Of a stretch of 64,000 bases of DNA, positions 45,974 through 57,396 are shown piece by piece. The stretch's first letter is position 1. Each line of letters starts with the position of its first letter. The position numbers and the translations under genes are program-made. The notes beneath the pieces are model-generated. The model was not told where the DNA came from. It saw only the letters and a program-made list of their open reading frames with translations, and did not search any database. Location: contig OY720344.1 in NCBI GenBank assembly GCA_963082975.1, positions 17,843,580-17,907,579 on the forward strand. The letters are read 5' to 3'. Source of the stretch: Labia minor (taxonomy: Eukaryota > Arthropoda > Insecta > Dermaptera > Spongiphoridae).

Positions 45974-46108
45974 CATACACACAGACATAATTCGAAAAAT
46001 GGTATTTTCCGACTCAGGGAGGTCTAAAACGTCAAGATCTATCGAAATCTCGAAGTCGAAATTTTTGACGATTCCAATACTTCCCTTATACGAATTATGC
46101 GGGAAAGT
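44898..46108 (-). mobile_element. F3 HINE-like element with nested F1 piece
   Basis: Right end is the 5' head, the complement of ACTTTCCCGCATAAT beside a T-run. Left end is the 3' end: inverse subterminal repeat GACTTTCCCGCATA, hairpin (complement GGGAGGACACTCCC) and end GCTTAT. The core is a CATA/TACA microsatellite (45943-45982) touching CAGACATAATTCG. CACTTCCGGTTAACCG and GTACCAAATTTC lie beside it. An F1 element occupies 45115-45642. The CACTTCCGG block is present three times (45100, 45672, 45822). Confidence 0.75.
45115..45642 (-). mobile_element. F1 HINE-like element, copy f, 3' end lost
   Basis: The complete 5' side (ATCGTCGGTCGGT plus A-run) and core (GGAC microsatellite 45483-45520) are present. 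It stops at AAACAGATATGGATATAA, before the subterminal repeat and hairpin. One TGACGTCA at 45188; the second is changed to GGCGTCA. Lies inside F3. Confidence 0.8.
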
Positions 46109-46114
46109 AAAAAA

Positions 46115-47200
46115 GAGTACTCTTTAAAATATTCTTTTGATTATATATGAGAAATTGATATGGTTCTCTTATCTATTTATTTATTTATATTTTGTTTATC
46201 AATTGAAAAATGTTTTACAGGGTGTCACTTTCCGAATTTCATTGCAATACAAAATAGAAAAGTTAAATTGTCATATCCCGCCTGTATACGTAATAAATAA
46301 TTAAAGTAAGATTTGAGTGAACCTATATCTATATCATTCACACACACACACCACATACTACACAAACGATTCTCTCAACACACTTGATTAACTTGATTTA
46401 GAGAGATTGTTTAGAGAGAGACATTTGTTTTTGACAAGGAGATGTAAGACTAATTAACAAACATGATGATCAGACAAACCACTTCTCTTGAATTCTCTCG
46501 TTTGTTTTACCATCTCTTACTAGATCTTGTTCATCATCAGCATCATCATCATCATCATCATTCTTTTCTTCTTCTTCTTCCTTCTTCTTGTCTTTTATCT
46601 TTAATCATCCATCAAATATCAAGAGATTCATCTCTTAGATGCTAAATCACTCCTATACCACTCGACCAAATTTAAAAATCAAAAATTAAACAATTTTACT
46701 TGTCCTAATATAATTTTAAATATTTACTCTATTAAATAAAATCTTTTTTCATTTATTATTTATTAATTCAAAGTACCAGTTATATTAAATTTAAAATAGT
46801 ATTCTTCATTATAATTTAATGATATTTTATCTCTCGGTGGGAGATCCATATATTGATATTTCATGGATTTGGAGAAAAAATATTGTTTAAAAATAATTGG
46901 TCGTGTAATGGTTTATTTTGAACTCTGAATTTTTTTTTTTATTGAATACCAACCTGAATCGATTTGATAAAAAAAAAATTACAAAAAAAGAAAAAAATTA
47001 TATATAAAAAAAGATTATTATATAAAAAGTAAAAATAAAAAAAAACAAATTTAAATAAAATGACAAATAAAAAAAGTTAAATAAAAAAAAACAAATTTAA
47101 ATAAAATGACAAATAAAAAAATGTGAATTACTAAAAAGACTTTGTTAATATTAAATATAATAAAGTTCAAAAAAATTAGTTCTGATTCAAGGTGGGCCTT
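46115..47200. other. Spacer with simple repeats
   Basis: CA run 46340-46352, CAT and CTT triplet repeats 46531-46590 (the ORF across them is a by-product), and a 44-46 bp A-rich tandem duplication at 47036-47120. Confidence 0.5.
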
Positions 47201-47207
47201 GCGTAAA

Positions 47208-47834
47208 ATAAGTTGACCTGTGGCCAGGTCTGAACCGACCGACAGTTTGAAATAAATTAATTTCCAGCTACAGAAACAATTTCAAATAATTTTAATATAT
47301 CTATTAATGTAATAAAAAACAGATATGGATAGAACATAAATATTTTTAATTTTATTTTATTTATAATATATATGTAAGAACAGGCTGTGACGTCATGAAT
47401 GGCTGGATGACGTCATATAATTTTAAATTAAGAAAAAAACTAATAAAGATGATTTTCCTCGAAGATAAAACAAATACAAAGTGAATGATTCGTGATAATA
47501 TGTAAAAAATTTCCTCATGTGAAATTTGGTGTGAAAATAACCCTTTCCTTCCTATCGTCGATCGCTAATACTACCACTTCCGGTTTCCGGATTTTCACCA
47601 AAAGTTGATCAATTCATTCCACTGATGCATTAAGTAAATTTACCTAATTTCATCAAAATCGGTTCAGCCGTTCAGGCTGTACACATCTATACGGACGGAC
47701 GGACGGACGGACAGTCATCATGCTAAAAATACTTTTTTCTGTTTAGAAAATGCATGATTCGTGGAGATATGTAAAAATCTCCACATGTGAAATTTGGTGT
47801 GAAAACAATACCTCCCTTACTATCGTCGGTCGGT
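47208..47834 (-). mobile_element. F1 HINE-like element, copy e (complete)
   Basis: About 627 bp, both ends present. ATAAGTTGACCTG with hairpin GACCTGTGGCCAGGTC, TGACGTCA at 47388 and 47408, CACTTCCGG, GGAC microsatellite at 47692-47713 next to CAGTCATCATGC, 5' end complement ATCGTCGGTCGGT. Confidence 0.85.
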
Positions 47835-48049
47835 AAAAATGGTGCTCCAATTCAATCAAAATATTGGTCTCTTCGAATTGAATGGTATCTGCGAGGCTCC
47901 AATACACATAAAAGGTTTTCTGATAAATCTCAACTAATAAGATATTTTTTCATCGTTAAGAAATATTTTTCGTAAAGGAAATTTCTCGGGCGTCCCGTTG
48001 GCGGACCTCTTTTTAGGAGCTGTTGAAAGAAAATCTACAAAACATGACT

Positions 48050-48765
48050 TCGCCTATCTATCTCGAAAGTTCTTGGCCGCAACACTTGTTTTCCTAGTGT
48101 TTTTATCCTGAGTTATACCCCACCCAACTCCTATTTTTTTCCAATACTCTCACGTCTCTTCCTACATTATCCACCAACCGCATCATTGGTCTTCCAACCG
48201 GACGTTTCCCAATCGGTCTCTCTACCAATACATTTTTTCTATCATCACTCATTCTTGCTGCGTGTCTTGCCTAGCGTAACCTTCTTGAATTGATTACTCT
48301 ATGTCTGTATCTGGAGATACATAGAGGTCATGCAATTCCTCGTTATGCAGTCCCGGGTGACCTCATCCTTTTTTTGCCCCACAAATGCTTCGAAGAATTC
48401 TATTCTCAAATACTCTAAATCTACTCTCGACTCCTAAAGTCATAGACCATGCCTCACACCCATATAATACAACCGACAAAATAATTGTTTTATATATTTT
48501 AATTGTAATCCCCTTTAAAAATAATTTTGACGAGATAAGCCCCTTTACTGCATGATAACAGGCCTTACTTGATTGCAACCTCGATTTAAATTCTTCTCGA
48601 ATATTATTATCCTTCGTGATTACAGAATCTAAGTATTTAAATTTTTCTACATTTTCAAATTCTACATTTTGTATGTTAAGACGGTGTGTTAATAAACATG
48701 CTTTCGTCGTTCCATTGCGTTTCCGAAATGCCCAATCATATGATTGAAGACAACTAATCATAATG
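48050..48765 (-). pseudogene. LINE family I fragment
   Basis: A frame from 48761 to 48363 covers LNIQNVEFENVEKFKYLDSV, REEFKSRLQSSKACYHAVKG, SVVLYGCEAWSMTLG and RVFENRILRSICGAKKG. The rest to the TATC tail (48050) is frame-shifted. Second-best copy after 1.1 kb. Upstream similarity stops at about 48690, so it lacks the catalytic box. Confidence 0.85.
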
Positions 48766-48799
48766 GTTTACAGCGGCTTTATACACCGATGAATAGTAG

Positions 48800-49585
48800 A
48801 GGTAGACACTTTTTCACATTTAATCACACTTAATACAGTAATGCTTTCATATATTTTTTAAATTAGTTCCACCATTTTTCTTTATTCTATTACTTATTAA
48901 AATAATATAAGTTCGTTTTTTAATTAGATGAAATTATTGTTATTTCAATGTTTGAAACTTATAATCATTTTGACAATTAGAGACTAATTCTATTATTTTA
49001 AGATTATTCGTATTTTTAACGGAAAATACAAAATTTACAAGATGGGCATAATTTCATTTCAATGTTTATTCATGTTTTGGATAAAATGTTGATGCCATCA
49101 GTGAAGAATTTACGTGGTTTCTACAATAGTTAAAAAACTGGATTAATACGATTTTATTGGCATTTTTTTAAATCAACAAAAATCCATTGAGATAGATGAT
49201 AGATAAAGATGCAATATCTGGACTAGGTTGTGTATCTATAAACTTCGTAACCAAGCATTGACTATTTTTTAAGGGTCTTCTTTCCTTGTGTTGTCCCTTT
49301 CACATAATAAATTAACTACATACCTCGACTCAACAACCAAGATCTCTCAATCTTTACATACTCAAAAAAAAAAGAAAGAAAAATAATCAAATAAGACACA
49401 AACAATTAACGAACATCTGAGGTCAAAATAAGAAGTAGCCGTAACCGTCAATAAGTTCACCTTCGGAAAAGTACTCTCTTTCTCTATCTCTTGCCAAAAC
49501 TGTAATCAGCAATCATTGGTTTTATCAACAATCTCGACTAAGGCACTAATATTTACCATCTTTTACGTTTCTGATTGTCATTGTC
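48800..49585. other. AT-rich spacer
   Basis: Nothing recognised. Confidence 0.4.
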
Positions 49586-49594
49586 GGTTATGAC

Positions 49595-50287
49595 TAGGGC
49601 TCGGATTTCGCCCTATTTGCCTTTTTTTAATTTATGGCTTAAAATTTAGGGCAATATGCTTTGTATACGTTTCATGAAATTCTGAATAAAAGAAGAGGCA
49701 TTTATTAGTGCCTACTTATATTGCCTATTTTGGCCCATTCTGGGTTTTAGTGCCTATTTCATCTATAAATGCTTTTTAGTGCCTATTTTAAGTTTTTCAT
49801 TTTTTTACGAGCTATACATAGCCTAAATTTAAATTTTTTTTTTAATAATCAAGAAAATATTTTGAAATAATTATTTGTCGCGCCGGTTCGCCTCGTCACC
49901 ACTTAGAGGCTAGATGAACAAATTAAAGCCTATTTTGGGGAGTTCACCTAAACTATTCTTATTGCAACCTTCTTCTTCTTAAGGCGTCTTCTTTCTTTCG
50001 GAGTTTGGCTATCATCATGATTAGGATAACCTTAGAAGTTGCCCAGCCATGATGATTTTTCTTGGGAATGTTAATTCGGTGGTTTCCCGTTGCCCTCCAG
50101 GACTGACAGTTCCTGGAGCCCGAGGCAGCTGATGTTAAATTGAATTTTATTAGAAAATATTTTTACTTTTATTTTCAAGTTTCACTTTGTTTTTAAAATG
50201 CCTTTTTAAGTTACTATTTTAATAATTTTTAGTGCTTAGTTGCCTGCCTATTTTAAAGATTTTTAGTGCCTATAAATCCGAGTCGTA
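49595..50287. mobile_element. hAT-like non-autonomous element, 8-bp target duplication
   Basis: Perfect direct repeats GTTATGAC at 49587-49594 and 50288-50295 flank inverted ends TAGGGCTCGGATTT and (complement) TACGACTCGGATTT. Near both ends TTTTTAGTGCCTAT recurs. An 8-bp duplication is the hAT hallmark. No transposase. A GC-richer piece (49965-50145) inside may be a captured or inserted retroposon. Confidence 0.8.
49965..50145 (-). repeat. Possible SINE-like insert with GAA tail
   Basis: On the minus strand it ends in AAGAAGAAGAAG after CTCCGAAAGAAAGAAGACGC. The composition is unlike the surrounding hAT-like element. It may be related to 16.73 kb. Confidence 0.4.
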
Positions 50288-50299
50288 GTTATGACACTT

Positions 50300-51118
50300 G
50301 AAAAATCACTCGAGTTTATTTCAACAGAGCATTTCATGTTATTTCTTATTATTATTGTTTTAACTTAACTTATGAGAAAGCAACTTTATGCATCTAATTA
50401 GATAATTTATGATCAAATAACCAGTTCCATGCCAATATAAAAGATAAGCTTATCTTGCTGAACTTTTTCAAGAATATGATAGGATTAATCTAATTTATAT
50501 AAAAATTATTGGAACAAAAGCAAGGTCACCATTTTTGTGCAGAAGATTTTGATAAATGAACAACTCTCAAATTGTTTTCCAAGCTTGTGACCTATTAATA
50601 TTGCTAATTTTCATTACTTTTCAGAGAGCAAGTTTAAATTCAATATACGTATAAACAAATACAGATAGAGTATTTGAGTGTTTTTGCAGAATAAATAAAT
50701 ATAAACGACAGTCCTTTAAAATAAAGCTTTTAATTATTCTTCTCTATTCCTCTTTATCTCCCTCTCTCTCACACACACAGAATCATACAGAGATGAAGAT
50801 AGATACTTTTACAACTAATTAATAATGGCTAGCGAGATTTTCTCTTGACTATTAAAAACTAAACCTCTATACAATTATGTATTTTTTATTTATTTATTTC
50901 AAAAAATAAAGGTAATATATTATAAATTTTTTAATCACTCCATTATCATCAACTTTTATGTATTATTTAATGCATAAGGTAGAAAGAAAAAAGATTTATA
51001 TTTTTATTTTTTTTTCTTTCTCTCACGCACTCTGAGTACTGGATTTATACTTTTTATACATGACTTAATATATATATACAAGTGAATGAATATTTTAATA
51101 TATGTATACTTTTCTGGT

Positions 51119-51159
<41 letters not shown>

Positions 51160-51400
51160 TTTTTGTTGTTTTACATTACAAAATCTTTAGAAAATAAAAA
51201 AAGAGAAAATAAAAATTAAAGATAATATAAAATTTAGAGCAGAAAAACCTTGTTTTTAGGGGGGAGGGGATGGAAGAAAAAGAATGAAAGAAAAATGTTT
51301 ATTTCTGTTCATAAATAAATAATTTCATCCAGTAGATAATTTTAAACAAAAAATAAACAATTCATAGATATTTAAGTAATTGTTCTATTGTATCTAATTA
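50300..51400. other. AT-rich spacer
   Basis: (TA)n at about 51122-51159. No gene recognised. Confidence 0.4.
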
Positions 51401-51405
51401 TTGTA

Positions 51406-52241
51406 AAGGGTGTTTCTTTTAGAGGTATAGAACTTTAAATTGTAATAAAACAACGATGGATTATTCGATTGACATGAATTTTATTTATACGAAAGATAAT
51501 CTTATGGCTTTACAAAATGTAAATATGATTTCTGGCATATGACCGCCACGGCTGGCTCGGATGTAGTCCAATCTGGACGTCCAATTTTCGATAACTTTTT
51601 CAAACATTTGTGGCCGTATATCGGCAATAACACGGCGAATGTTATCTTCCAAATAGTCAAGCGTTTGTGGCTTATCCGCATAGACCAATGACTTTACATA
51701 GCCCCACAGAAAGTAGTCTAGCGGTGTTAATTCACAAGCTCTTGGAGGCCAATTCACAGGTCCAAAACCAAACGTGTCTTTCAATAAATCGATTGTGGCA
51801 CGAGCTGTGTGACTTGTTGCGCCGTCTTGTTGGAACCACAGCTCCTGGACATCATGGTTGTTCAATTCAGGAATGAAAAAGTTAGTAATCATGGCTCTAT
51901 ACCGATCACCATTGCGAATGGACTAATTCGAGTCTTCCTCAATGCTACGCTCTACAGTAGCAATAGCTTCTTCTGTACGCACCGTATAGCGTCTCTGGGG
52001 ATGCGAGTTATCAATAAGAGTAAACGTGGTGCGAAAACGTTCCATGGTTAATCGAATTAACTGCTCTGATGGACGATTCCGCACATAACCATTATTTTCG
52101 AAATAAAATTGCACTATTTGCAAGCGTTGTTCAGGTGTGAGTCTAGTCATGATGAATTGCCAAACCAAACTGAGAATAAATCACTTGACAGCTGTTAAAT
52201 CGGAACCCTCCACATATATTCCATAAATAGCACCCTCTGAC
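51406..52241 (-). mobile_element. Internally deleted IS630/mariner-type element
   Basis: Ends AGGGTGTTTCTTTTAGAGG (left) and, as complement, AGAGGGTGCTATTTATGG (right), only roughly matching. About 835 bp where intact relatives are about 1.3 kb. Confidence 0.7.
51485..52147 (-). pseudogene. IS630/mariner-type transposase with internal deletion
   Basis: Starts MTRLTPEQRLQIVQFYFENN (about 52147), lacks about a dozen residues of the helix-turn-helix, continues RPSEQLIRLTMERFRTTF and RRYTVRTEEAIATVERSIEE, then a TAG stop and SIRNGDRYRAM. At that point roughly 120 residues with the first catalytic Asp are missing, but the frame is preserved into AMITNFFIPELNNHD. It goes on with LWFQQDGATSHTARATIDLL (second Asp) and LTPLDYFLWGYVKSLVYADK (third acidic site), ending in TFCKAIRLSFV. 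A deletion derivative plus one nonsense change. Confidence 0.85.
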
Positions 52242-52249
52242 TATCACTT

Positions 52250-52630
52250 ATTCTGATCTATTCAGAACTCTTTTAATGGAATTAAAATGGAGTCAAAAGA
52301 TCCCTCCAAAAAGTATTTGATTCAATTTTTCAAGCACAAACTGCTATAATGGCGCATATTTGGTTTAAATAAACTCATTTTCATATATATTAAAAAAAAT
52401 ACGAATTGAAAAAAAGCCCGTAAATTTTTACCAGACCCGAAAACACTTAAAATTTATGTGGATTAAATAAAAATATTAATTTATATTAGAAATTATGTTA
52501 CTATGTAATTACGATTTGGCTCCTGAAAATATCATGAAAAATATCCTATTTGTTTTTTTATTCTTCTTGAAATAATAATATTGATAATAAAAATATAAAA
52601 TTAATCATCTATTATATCTCTCGAAAAAAT

Positions 52631-52679
<49 letters not shown>

Positions 52680-52770
52680 CTTTATTTGTCCAATTATATA
52701 CCTAATATATTTATAAACTTTGGAAGAGGAAAAGTTCAAGGCCTATATTTCTACTCTCTCTCTTTCCGTC
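52250..52770. other. AT-rich spacer
   Basis: (TA)n at about 52636-52674. Nothing coding. Confidence 0.4.
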
Positions 52771-52772
52771 TT

Positions 52773-53146
52773 TTTGATTGGCCATTTATTTATTTTTTAT
52801 TATTTCTCTCGTCTTTTATTTTCTAGTTGAATACTTTTTATTTTTAAAGCTTTTTATACTACTATATATGTATATAAATATACCAATAAACCAAATTTGT
52901 TACTGAGCTCCTTCCTTTCTACATAAACGTGTGGAGAACTTTGCAAACTCATGGAGATTTGCTCTGAAACGGTGGGAATCCTTGGAATAAATAGTAATTA
53001 ACTCCTCCATGGCTTCGATTCATCCATTCTTTTATATATATATATATATATATATAGTAGTATAAAAATCTTTAAATATAAAAAGTATTCAACTAGAAAA
53101 TAAAAGACGAGAGAAATAATAAAAAATAAATAAATAGCTAATCAAA
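52773..53146. repeat. Fold-back with about 97-bp arms
   Basis: 52773-52869 and 53050-53146 are near-perfect inverted copies (GTCTTTTATTTTCTAGTTG and so on). The 180-bp loop is mostly (52890-53035) a copy of 53481-53631, which lies 450 bp downstream in the same orientation. Confidence 0.85.
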
Positions 53147-53351
53147 TATATATATATATATTTATATATATATCATATTTTTAAATAGTATTTGACATTT
53201 TTATCCATTTTAAAATTTCGTGTTCATTTAATAAACTACTTATAAAAGTTTATAGAATTATTTTATTTCCTCCTTTATAAATTGTATGGATAATATACCT
53301 ATAAATCTGCCTTCTGTAAAACTCATGACAAAATAAGCTTTTAAGGTATTA

Positions 53352-53631
53352 TTATTCGGTACTGCTCCCTTTCCAGTCATCGTAGTTAGGTACTTCATAA
53401 CTTGTGCGGCATAACCATCTACCGCCAATCATATATTTTTGGGTTTTCATAGCAACGATATTCCTTTGTTCAGAAGACAAACCAAATTTGTTACTGAACT
53501 CCTTCCTTTCTACATAAAAGTGTGGAGAACTTTGCAAACTCATGGAGATTTGCTCTGAAACGGTGGGAATCCAATACTTGGATTAAATAGTAATTAACTC
53601 GTCCATGGCTTCGGTTCATCCATTCTTTTAT
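53352..53631 (-). other. Short coding-like frame, duplicated segment
   Basis: A minus-strand frame of about 76 codons, open from a YWIPTVSEQ stretch through VERKEFSNKFGLSSEQRN and MIGGRWLCRTSYEVPNYDDW to a stop at 53352. The first half (53481-53631) is the segment copied into the fold-back. No domain recognised. It may be an exon relic. Confidence 0.3.
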
Positions 53632-53639
53632 GGAAAGTA

Positions 53640-54285
53640 AAGTTCGTATTGGTGACTCATCCCACTATCATTTTCATTCTTGGAAACGAATCCATATAAA
53701 CTCATTTTTTAATCTCTACTCAATCAAGATATCCTCTCCTTTTCTTTTTAATCAAGATATTGATTTGGAGCATTTCAGAGATAACACAGTCTATACATAT
53801 TTAGTGATATTGTACGGAATACTCTAGTCATTCTGATTGCTTTCAAACTCAATCTATGTATGTATGCTTTGGTTTTTATTACATCTGCCTAAAGATTAGC
53901 CAAAATTCCCGTATTTAAATATTTGAGACGAATAATATTTAGCATAACTCTGGAAATAGTTGCTCGAATTTTAGTTACTTTACTATATCAGTTATTAATC
54001 CCAGGTGCTGTGACATTTCCTACTCTAATGAATAGTTTTTTACTTTATGATTAAATCTAAACGCATTGTGTGTTTTTGTAGAAGGATATTGTATAGAAGA
54101 AATAAATTTATTAATTTAGCTATTGACGAATTTTCAATTTAAAATGAATAAATTGATTTGAATAATAAAAAAAGAGGACAATGAAAGATAATCTTAAAAA
54201 AATCTAAGATATTATTTTATTGTTTTTAAATAAATAAATAGAGTAGTTTGTAATTACAAATAAATAAATTTTTTGAAATTAATTT
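53640..54285. other. Spacer
   Basis: Nothing recognised. Confidence 0.4.
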
Positions 54286-54290
54286 AGTTA

Positions 54291-54703
54291 CGAGGGCATG
54301 TCAATAAGTCAGTAAGTCTTTTTGAATTTCCCGTCTCTTAAATGAAATGGCAACATTGCTTCTGTCATTAGGCAACTATCAGCTGACTTCTGTCAAAATT
54401 TGAATCAACTGGGTCTTTTAGTTTTTGTTTGACATCCCTTAATAGCAGCCTATTTCGTGATTGAAGAAGAAAATGGAAAAAAGTGAATTTCCCTGAAAAT
54501 CCATGCGTTGTCATAAGAATTGCTCTCTCGTGCGCTCTATTCTCCGGATTTAGACCCAAGTGACTATTTCTAGTTTACAAACCTGTAAAAATGAAAAATA
54601 AAATATAATTTAATTAATAAAATTAATTTATTTAATAAAATAATATTTTATCCAAAAACCTGAGTTTCATTCAAAAAGTCACGGACTTATTCACCTGCCC
54701 TCA
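54291..54703 (+). mobile_element. Mariner MITE family M3, copy e
   Basis: TA-flanked (54289-54290, 54704-54705). Ends CGAGGGCATGTCAATAAGTC and complement TGAGGGCAGGTGAATAAGTC. The plus strand joins MEKSEFP to the PYSPDLDPSDYF-type C-terminal region at the same junction as the copies at 27.6 and 62.1 kb, then a further deletion removes most of the C-terminus. About 413 bp. Confidence 0.8.
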
Positions 54704-54709
54704 TATAAT

Positions 54710-55450
54710 ATGATATTTTTTGTAAAATGGGCAAGATTGATTTGGATGAGAACGAAATGAATATAGCCGATCTAAAAAAAATTTCTTTTTGTTTTCTTTG
54801 TTAAGTTTATAATAATAATCTTCAACTGACACATTCTACATTCTGATAATCACAACCCAAAATGATATTCATTTAATTTTATTACTCTAAAATATAATAA
54901 TAATTTTGTATATGTATATATATATATATATATAAAATATAAAATATTTTCTTTTTATATATGCGTTAAGTTACTTGAATAGGTATTGTTATGATACTTT
55001 TGCCGTTCATTGCGTGTACACCGCTATCCATTATATTTAATTGAAATGTTATGTCGTCAAGGGTGATGGCTGGAGATTAGATACCATTCGAATTCTCTCA
55101 TTCATTCTCAGTCATCCCCTTTCTACTTTCCTCAGATATATTTCTCTCTCGATCTCTCTTTTTTTTATTTCTGCATTTCATCATTCTCCCTTTATATAGT
55201 ATAATCAATATATATTCGTTATTCATTTTTGAATCCATTAGTAGATATACTATATATATTGTTAATTTTTCTTTTTCAAATTGTTTTTTTTTTAATGAAC
55301 GTTTCTAATCTTTTTGAATGGTTAATTTTTTTTAGTAGAAATTCTTTAAAGATTAGTTTTAAAATATTTTTTTTTTAAATAATTTTATTTTATTTTAAGA
55401 ACAATTTTAAATACTGCTGATGAAAAATCTTTAGTACTATAATATTATAT
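54710..55450. other. AT-rich spacer
   Basis: TA run at about 54915-54935. Nothing recognised. Confidence 0.4.
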
Positions 55451-55454
55451 CTCA

Positions 55455-55745
55455 TCTTATTATACTAGCAAAAATTGTATTTATTTATATATCTGTATTG
55501 GTTTCAGTCTCAGGAAAAATCAACTTTATTAGTAAACTATTAAAATAGTAAATTTAAATGACTTCACTATGTCATCCATACTGAAATTTGCCTCCCACCG
55601 TTTTTTTTAATTGATATTGTATTAATATTTTTTTATATTTAAAATATTTTAAAATTTTTTAGTTAATTTTGAAATAAAATTAAACATATTTATTTTAATA
55701 ATATTTTAGAATTAAATTATGAAATATATTTATTAATTTCTCACA
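55455..55745 (+). repeat. F4 repeat, copy e
   Basis: Starts ATACTAGCAAAAATTGTAT, has GTATTGGTTTCAGTCTCAGG and the AAATTATGAAATATAT end. Internal deletions. Confidence 0.6.
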
Positions 55746-56094
55746 AAAAAAAACAAACAAAAAAATTATCCATGAAGCTAGTAACATAATAATACACATT
55801 AACAATTATAAAAGAATTTAAAATAAATTGTTGAATCAATTTGATCTAATAATATTAAATAAATAATATTATATTAATTAAAACTAGCTGCTCCGAGCGC
55901 CTTCGGCGCTCTTTACACCTAGACGGGGGCTCCCGAGTGATACATAGTATTTGGTTGAAAGTCTGTATGTAAAAGGTTTTCATCCATTTTGTTTCAATCA
56001 GTATAAGTAGATAAGACATTTATTTGTTTTCTTGTAAAATATATTTTAATTTAATCAGTAAATTAATTATATATTATTATTGTATTTATCTAAC

Positions 56095-56870
56095 TCTGTG
56101 TCTCTACAGTTTTCGAAAGTTCTTAGCCGCAGCATCCACATTTCTCTAAGCATCCCTATCCTGAGCTACAACCAAATCCTACCCTGTCCCATCTCTCCCA
56201 TGTCCCTTCCTTCATTGTCCACCCACCTTGGTCCTTGGTCTTCCACCGGATGTTTCCCAATCGGTTTCTCCCAATTTCTAGTTTCTCCAATTCCAACCAC
56301 GTCCCCTTCCCATCCCAGCCTTCTTGATTTTATAACCTTAACTATATCTGGACATTATTTCTTGTTATGCCATCTCCGCCATCCCCCTGTGACCTCATCT
56401 TCCTTTGGCCTATAAATGCTGCGAACAATATTAATCTCACAAATACTCCAAATCTACTCTCGTCTCCCAGAGTCATCGATAGGGTGACCAAACGTCCCGT
56501 CTTTAGGTGCTCTGTCCCAAAAATGTCTTCGGGACACCCTACTGTCCCGTTTTTTCAATATTTAGGTCATTTCGTAATTTTTTTTTCAAAATTTTTTCAA
56601 TTTAGTTCTAAAAAATACTGTTTGTCCCGGTTTGGTGTTTTCGATATCGTCACCCTAGTCATCCATCAACATGAAAAATAATTGTTTTATATATTTTAAT
56701 TTCGATCCTCTTTGATGAGATAAGCCCATTTACTGCATAATAACAGGTGTTACTCAATTACAACGTCGATTTAAATTCTTCTCGAATATTATTATTCTTC
56801 GTGATTAGAGATCTTAAGTATTTAAATATTTATACTTTTTCAAATTCTACATTTTGTATGTTAATTGTAT
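56095..56870 (-). pseudogene. LINE family I fragment split by hAT MITE
   Basis: Antisense decayed reverse-transcriptase 3' region with tail GTGTCTCTACAG. It is closer to the 40.1-kb copy (same TTTTCGAAAGTTCTTAGCCG and CATCCACATTTCTCTAAGC) than to any other. Resumes after the MITE with the ILSKxIKI and REEF-coding region. Confidence 0.8.
56480..56657. mobile_element. hAT-like MITE with 8-bp target duplication
   Basis: 178 bp. Ends TAGGGTGACCAAACGTCCCG and complement TAGGGTGACGATATCG. Flanked by GTCATCGA (56472-56479) and GTCATCCA (56658-56665), 7 of 8 identical. Internal CGTCCCG/CGGGACA motifs. Confidence 0.8.
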
Positions 56871-57124
56871 GTAAGTCGTATCCGTAGCATAATTCTTGAA
56901 TTTTTTTGTTTAATTACATTTCGGTTGATTTTTCCCCAATTTCTCTAATCATATGTCTCCTCTTCCAGTCCAATTCATTTACCTATCAATGTTGCATAAG
57001 GAATTTAAATTTCTTAATTTGGCTAGAACACTCCATTTTTTTAAATTTTAAATAGAGGGAGAGAGAGGTTCTAATTATATATATATCTGTTTCTATGACA
57101 GCAAAAAAGTAAACAAATTACATA

Positions 57125-57335
57125 CATACAAACACTCTCCTTTATATATATTTCTGGAAAATAGAACACGCGCAGCTCAGCTCAGGAGTTACCTAAGATT
57201 CTAATTTCTTTTTTATTTTTCATCATTTGAGATACCCTTCACCTCAGAAAAATTTGGTTACCTTACTCCTTGTAGTTTAGGCTCTGGAGTTTTTTGCGTA
57301 CAGACGGACACTATCGTATTAAATATATAGATGTT
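57125..57335. repeat. Possible Helitron-like remnant
   Basis: Ends GCGTACAGACGGACACT...ATATATAGATG, a style seen at rolling-circle element ends. Weak. Confidence 0.25.
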
Positions 57336-57396
57336 TTTTAGATTAAATTATAAATAATATAAATGATATTTGATTATTATGAAAACACATTTAACA

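Larger units (their letters stand above)
55882..56870 (+). mobile_element. Composite element C2 (hairpin head, LINE I, hAT MITE)
   Basis: Head ACTAGCTGCTCCGAGCGCC with the exact hairpin GAGCGCCTTCGGCGCTC, then about 150 bp shared with 31.08-31.22 kb, then antisense LINE I (56095-56479 and 56658-56870) split by a hAT MITE. The 3' module found at 13.9 and 40.7 kb is not present, so it is truncated or open-ended. Confidence 0.65.

Noticed and set aside
45693..45980. 95-codon ORF starting MYVCMYVC
   Set aside because: It lies within F3 and reads through the CATA microsatellite.
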